A stretch of DNA of 20,719 nucleotides from Elysia marginata (taxonomy: Eukaryota > Mollusca > Gastropoda > Plakobranchidae), in contig BMAT01008342.1 in NCBI GenBank assembly GCA_019649035.1, positions 252,358 through 273,076 of the forward strand, in the 5' to 3' direction. Both the position numbers and the translations under genes were made by a program. Below, one piece after another: positions 20,201 through 20,719 of the stretch. How positions within the stretch are numbered: the first letter of the stretch is position 1; every line of letters starts with the position of its first letter. The notes under the pieces are model-generated. The model ran no database searches. It saw nothing but the letters and a program-made list of their open reading frames with translations, and had not been told where the DNA came from.

Positions 20201-20341
20201 AACATATTATGTTTTAACTAAGATGACCAGGTGTACATGAAACAGACTGATGACCTAAAGGAGTATATCTCTAACGAGATAGGCCTGGTGTTCAGTGGCA
20301 GTTACAAGAACATCGAGTCGAAACCATGGGACTACGCTCAG
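17213..20341 (+). CDS. Transglutaminase gene 2 (5' part, runs off window)
   Basis: A second transglutaminase, tandem to gene 1 and in the same orientation. Coding exons: 17246-17585 (start exon), 18253-18495, 18987-19060, 19691-19895, 20223-20341, giving 327 residues. After a 113-residue N-terminal region, residues 114-287 form the N-terminal beta-sandwich ([19 protein letters not shown]) and 288-327 lead into the core (SKPWDYAQ). Exon lengths 243, 74, 205 and 119 and their phases equal those of gene 1 exons 2-5. The catalytic Cys, His and Asp lie beyond the window, so activity cannot be judged. The start ATG 17246 is the first in-frame Met after the putative acceptor at 17211-17212. The product carries an unusual basic-acidic N-terminal tail without cysteine, so membrane anchoring by palmitoylation as in TGM1 or annulin is not indicated. 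Confidence 0.9.
17246..17585 (+). CDS. Gene 2 start exon: Arg-rich then acidic tail
   Basis: 340 nt, ending in phase 1 (G before GTAATT), which joins AG of 18253 to make Glu. It begins MSIYGELRRGPVRAVWRPN. Residues about 8-85 are strongly basic (RRYRMSNRSRPRPRP); residues about 86-113 are acidic (AAENDDDDAEDV, then EEIEALEKELEKEE, a likely short charged helix). No cysteine and no hydrophobic segment. The putative acceptor ACATTACAG leaves 33 nt of leader before the ATG. Confidence 0.8.
18253..18495 (+). CDS. Gene 2 exon 2: Transglut_N, first part
   Basis: 243 nt, phase 1 to phase 1, acceptor GGCATTCAG, donor GTACGT. It starts ENSRIDEETLAKLREECLLV, then shares [18 protein letters not shown] and [10 protein letters not shown] with gene 1. 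Bases 18312-18466 are identical to 2471-2625. Confidence 0.93.
18987..19060 (+). CDS. Gene 2 exon 3: Transglut_N, short exon
   Basis: 74 nt, phase 1 to phase 0, acceptor GCTAACAG, donor GTAAGA. It encodes GNEPNARKGTYAKMKLEEGK and ends in TSYM, the counterpart of 3168-3241. Confidence 0.9.
19691..19895 (+). CDS. Gene 2 exon 4: end of Transglut_N
   Basis: 205 nt, phase 0 to phase 1, acceptor TTGTCTAG, donor GTCAGT. It encodes [28 protein letters not shown] and IILLNPWCE. Roughly 78% identical to gene 1 exon 4 by eye. Confidence 0.93.
20223..20341 (+). CDS. Gene 2 exon 5: linker into catalytic core
   Basis: 119 nt, phase 1 to phase 0, acceptor AACTAAG, donor GTAGGG. It encodes DQVYMKQTDDLKEYISNEIG and SKPWDYAQ. 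The next exon is not visible before the window ends. Confidence 0.92.
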
Positions 20342-20719
20342 GTAGGGTATGGGCATTATTTTGTAGTGATATTTTACAGTGAAGATACCATTTCATGCTA
20401 GGTATCCTCAAGTTCAAGGCTTTAGGTGCTGATTCAGCCTGTAGAGATGATGGACCTCATCAGTTATTCCTATTTGTATCAAATAAAAACAATTTGTGTT
20501 ACTGATGATAGACGAGAAATCACTGCGGTAACTTTGCAGAAGCCCAAGCGTTGGTGGCAAATTTTAATTCAAGCGATACCTTAATGAACTGGCCAAAATC
20601 TCCCAGCATTCAATTCAGCATTCAATTCTGAGAACAAAACTGAAAATTGCTAAGAGGAGATAATTATTGCTTCAACCCATGAAGAAACTTAAAAATCACA
20701 TCGTCAGCTCTCAGATTTT

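Larger units (their letters stand above)
17586..20719 (+). other. Introns of gene 2 within the window
   Basis: Introns 17586-18252, 18496-18986, 19061-19690, 19896-20222 and the open intron from 20342. They are AT-rich with pyrimidine-rich 3' ends and do not align with the matching introns of gene 1. No further feature seen. Confidence 0.7.

Noticed and set aside
1..20719. tRNA, rRNA, CRISPR or bacterial operon features
   Set aside because: No tRNA box pattern, rRNA stretch or spacer array seen; splice-site structure shows eukaryotic DNA.

Overview
This is animal nuclear DNA: AT-rich, with short GC-richer exons set in long introns, GT-AG splice sites and many microsatellites. It holds two head-to-tail transglutaminase genes (calcium-dependent protein-glutamine gamma-glutamyltransferases of the factor XIII/TGM/annulin type), both on the + strand. 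Protein style and intron structure suggest an invertebrate, perhaps a mollusc or another lophotrochozoan; the sequence alone cannot settle this.

Layout. 1-390 is a nested AAT-type repeat. 391-2411 has no recognisable gene. 2412-11396 carries 15 exons of transglutaminase gene 1. They run from the N-terminal beta-sandwich through the Cys-His-Asp catalytic core and the two C-terminal beta-barrels to a TAA stop, giving 744 residues. The exon holding the start codon was not found and probably lies upstream of the window. 11397-16195 is intergenic, with candidate poly(A) signals and small palindromes. About 16196-20341 carries the 5' part of transglutaminase gene 2: a possible leader exon, a start exon with an unusual Arg-rich then acidic N-terminus, and four exons that match gene 1 exons 2-5 exactly in length and phase. 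Its catalytic core lies past the window end.

How they relate. The genes are a tandem duplication with conserved exon lengths and phases and diverged introns. Coding identity in the comparable exons is mostly about 55-78% by hand count, except for a 155-bp stretch of exon 2 that is identical base for base, as expected from recent gene conversion. Other points of note are a GC-AG intron half filled by trinucleotide repeats, a decayed partial duplicate of one exon boundary, loop insertions in gene 1 near the catalytic triad and a calcium site, and a C-run (G-quadruplex-prone on the - strand) just upstream of gene 2. I see no wholly new system; the best leads are the conversion tract and the N-terminal domain of gene 2.
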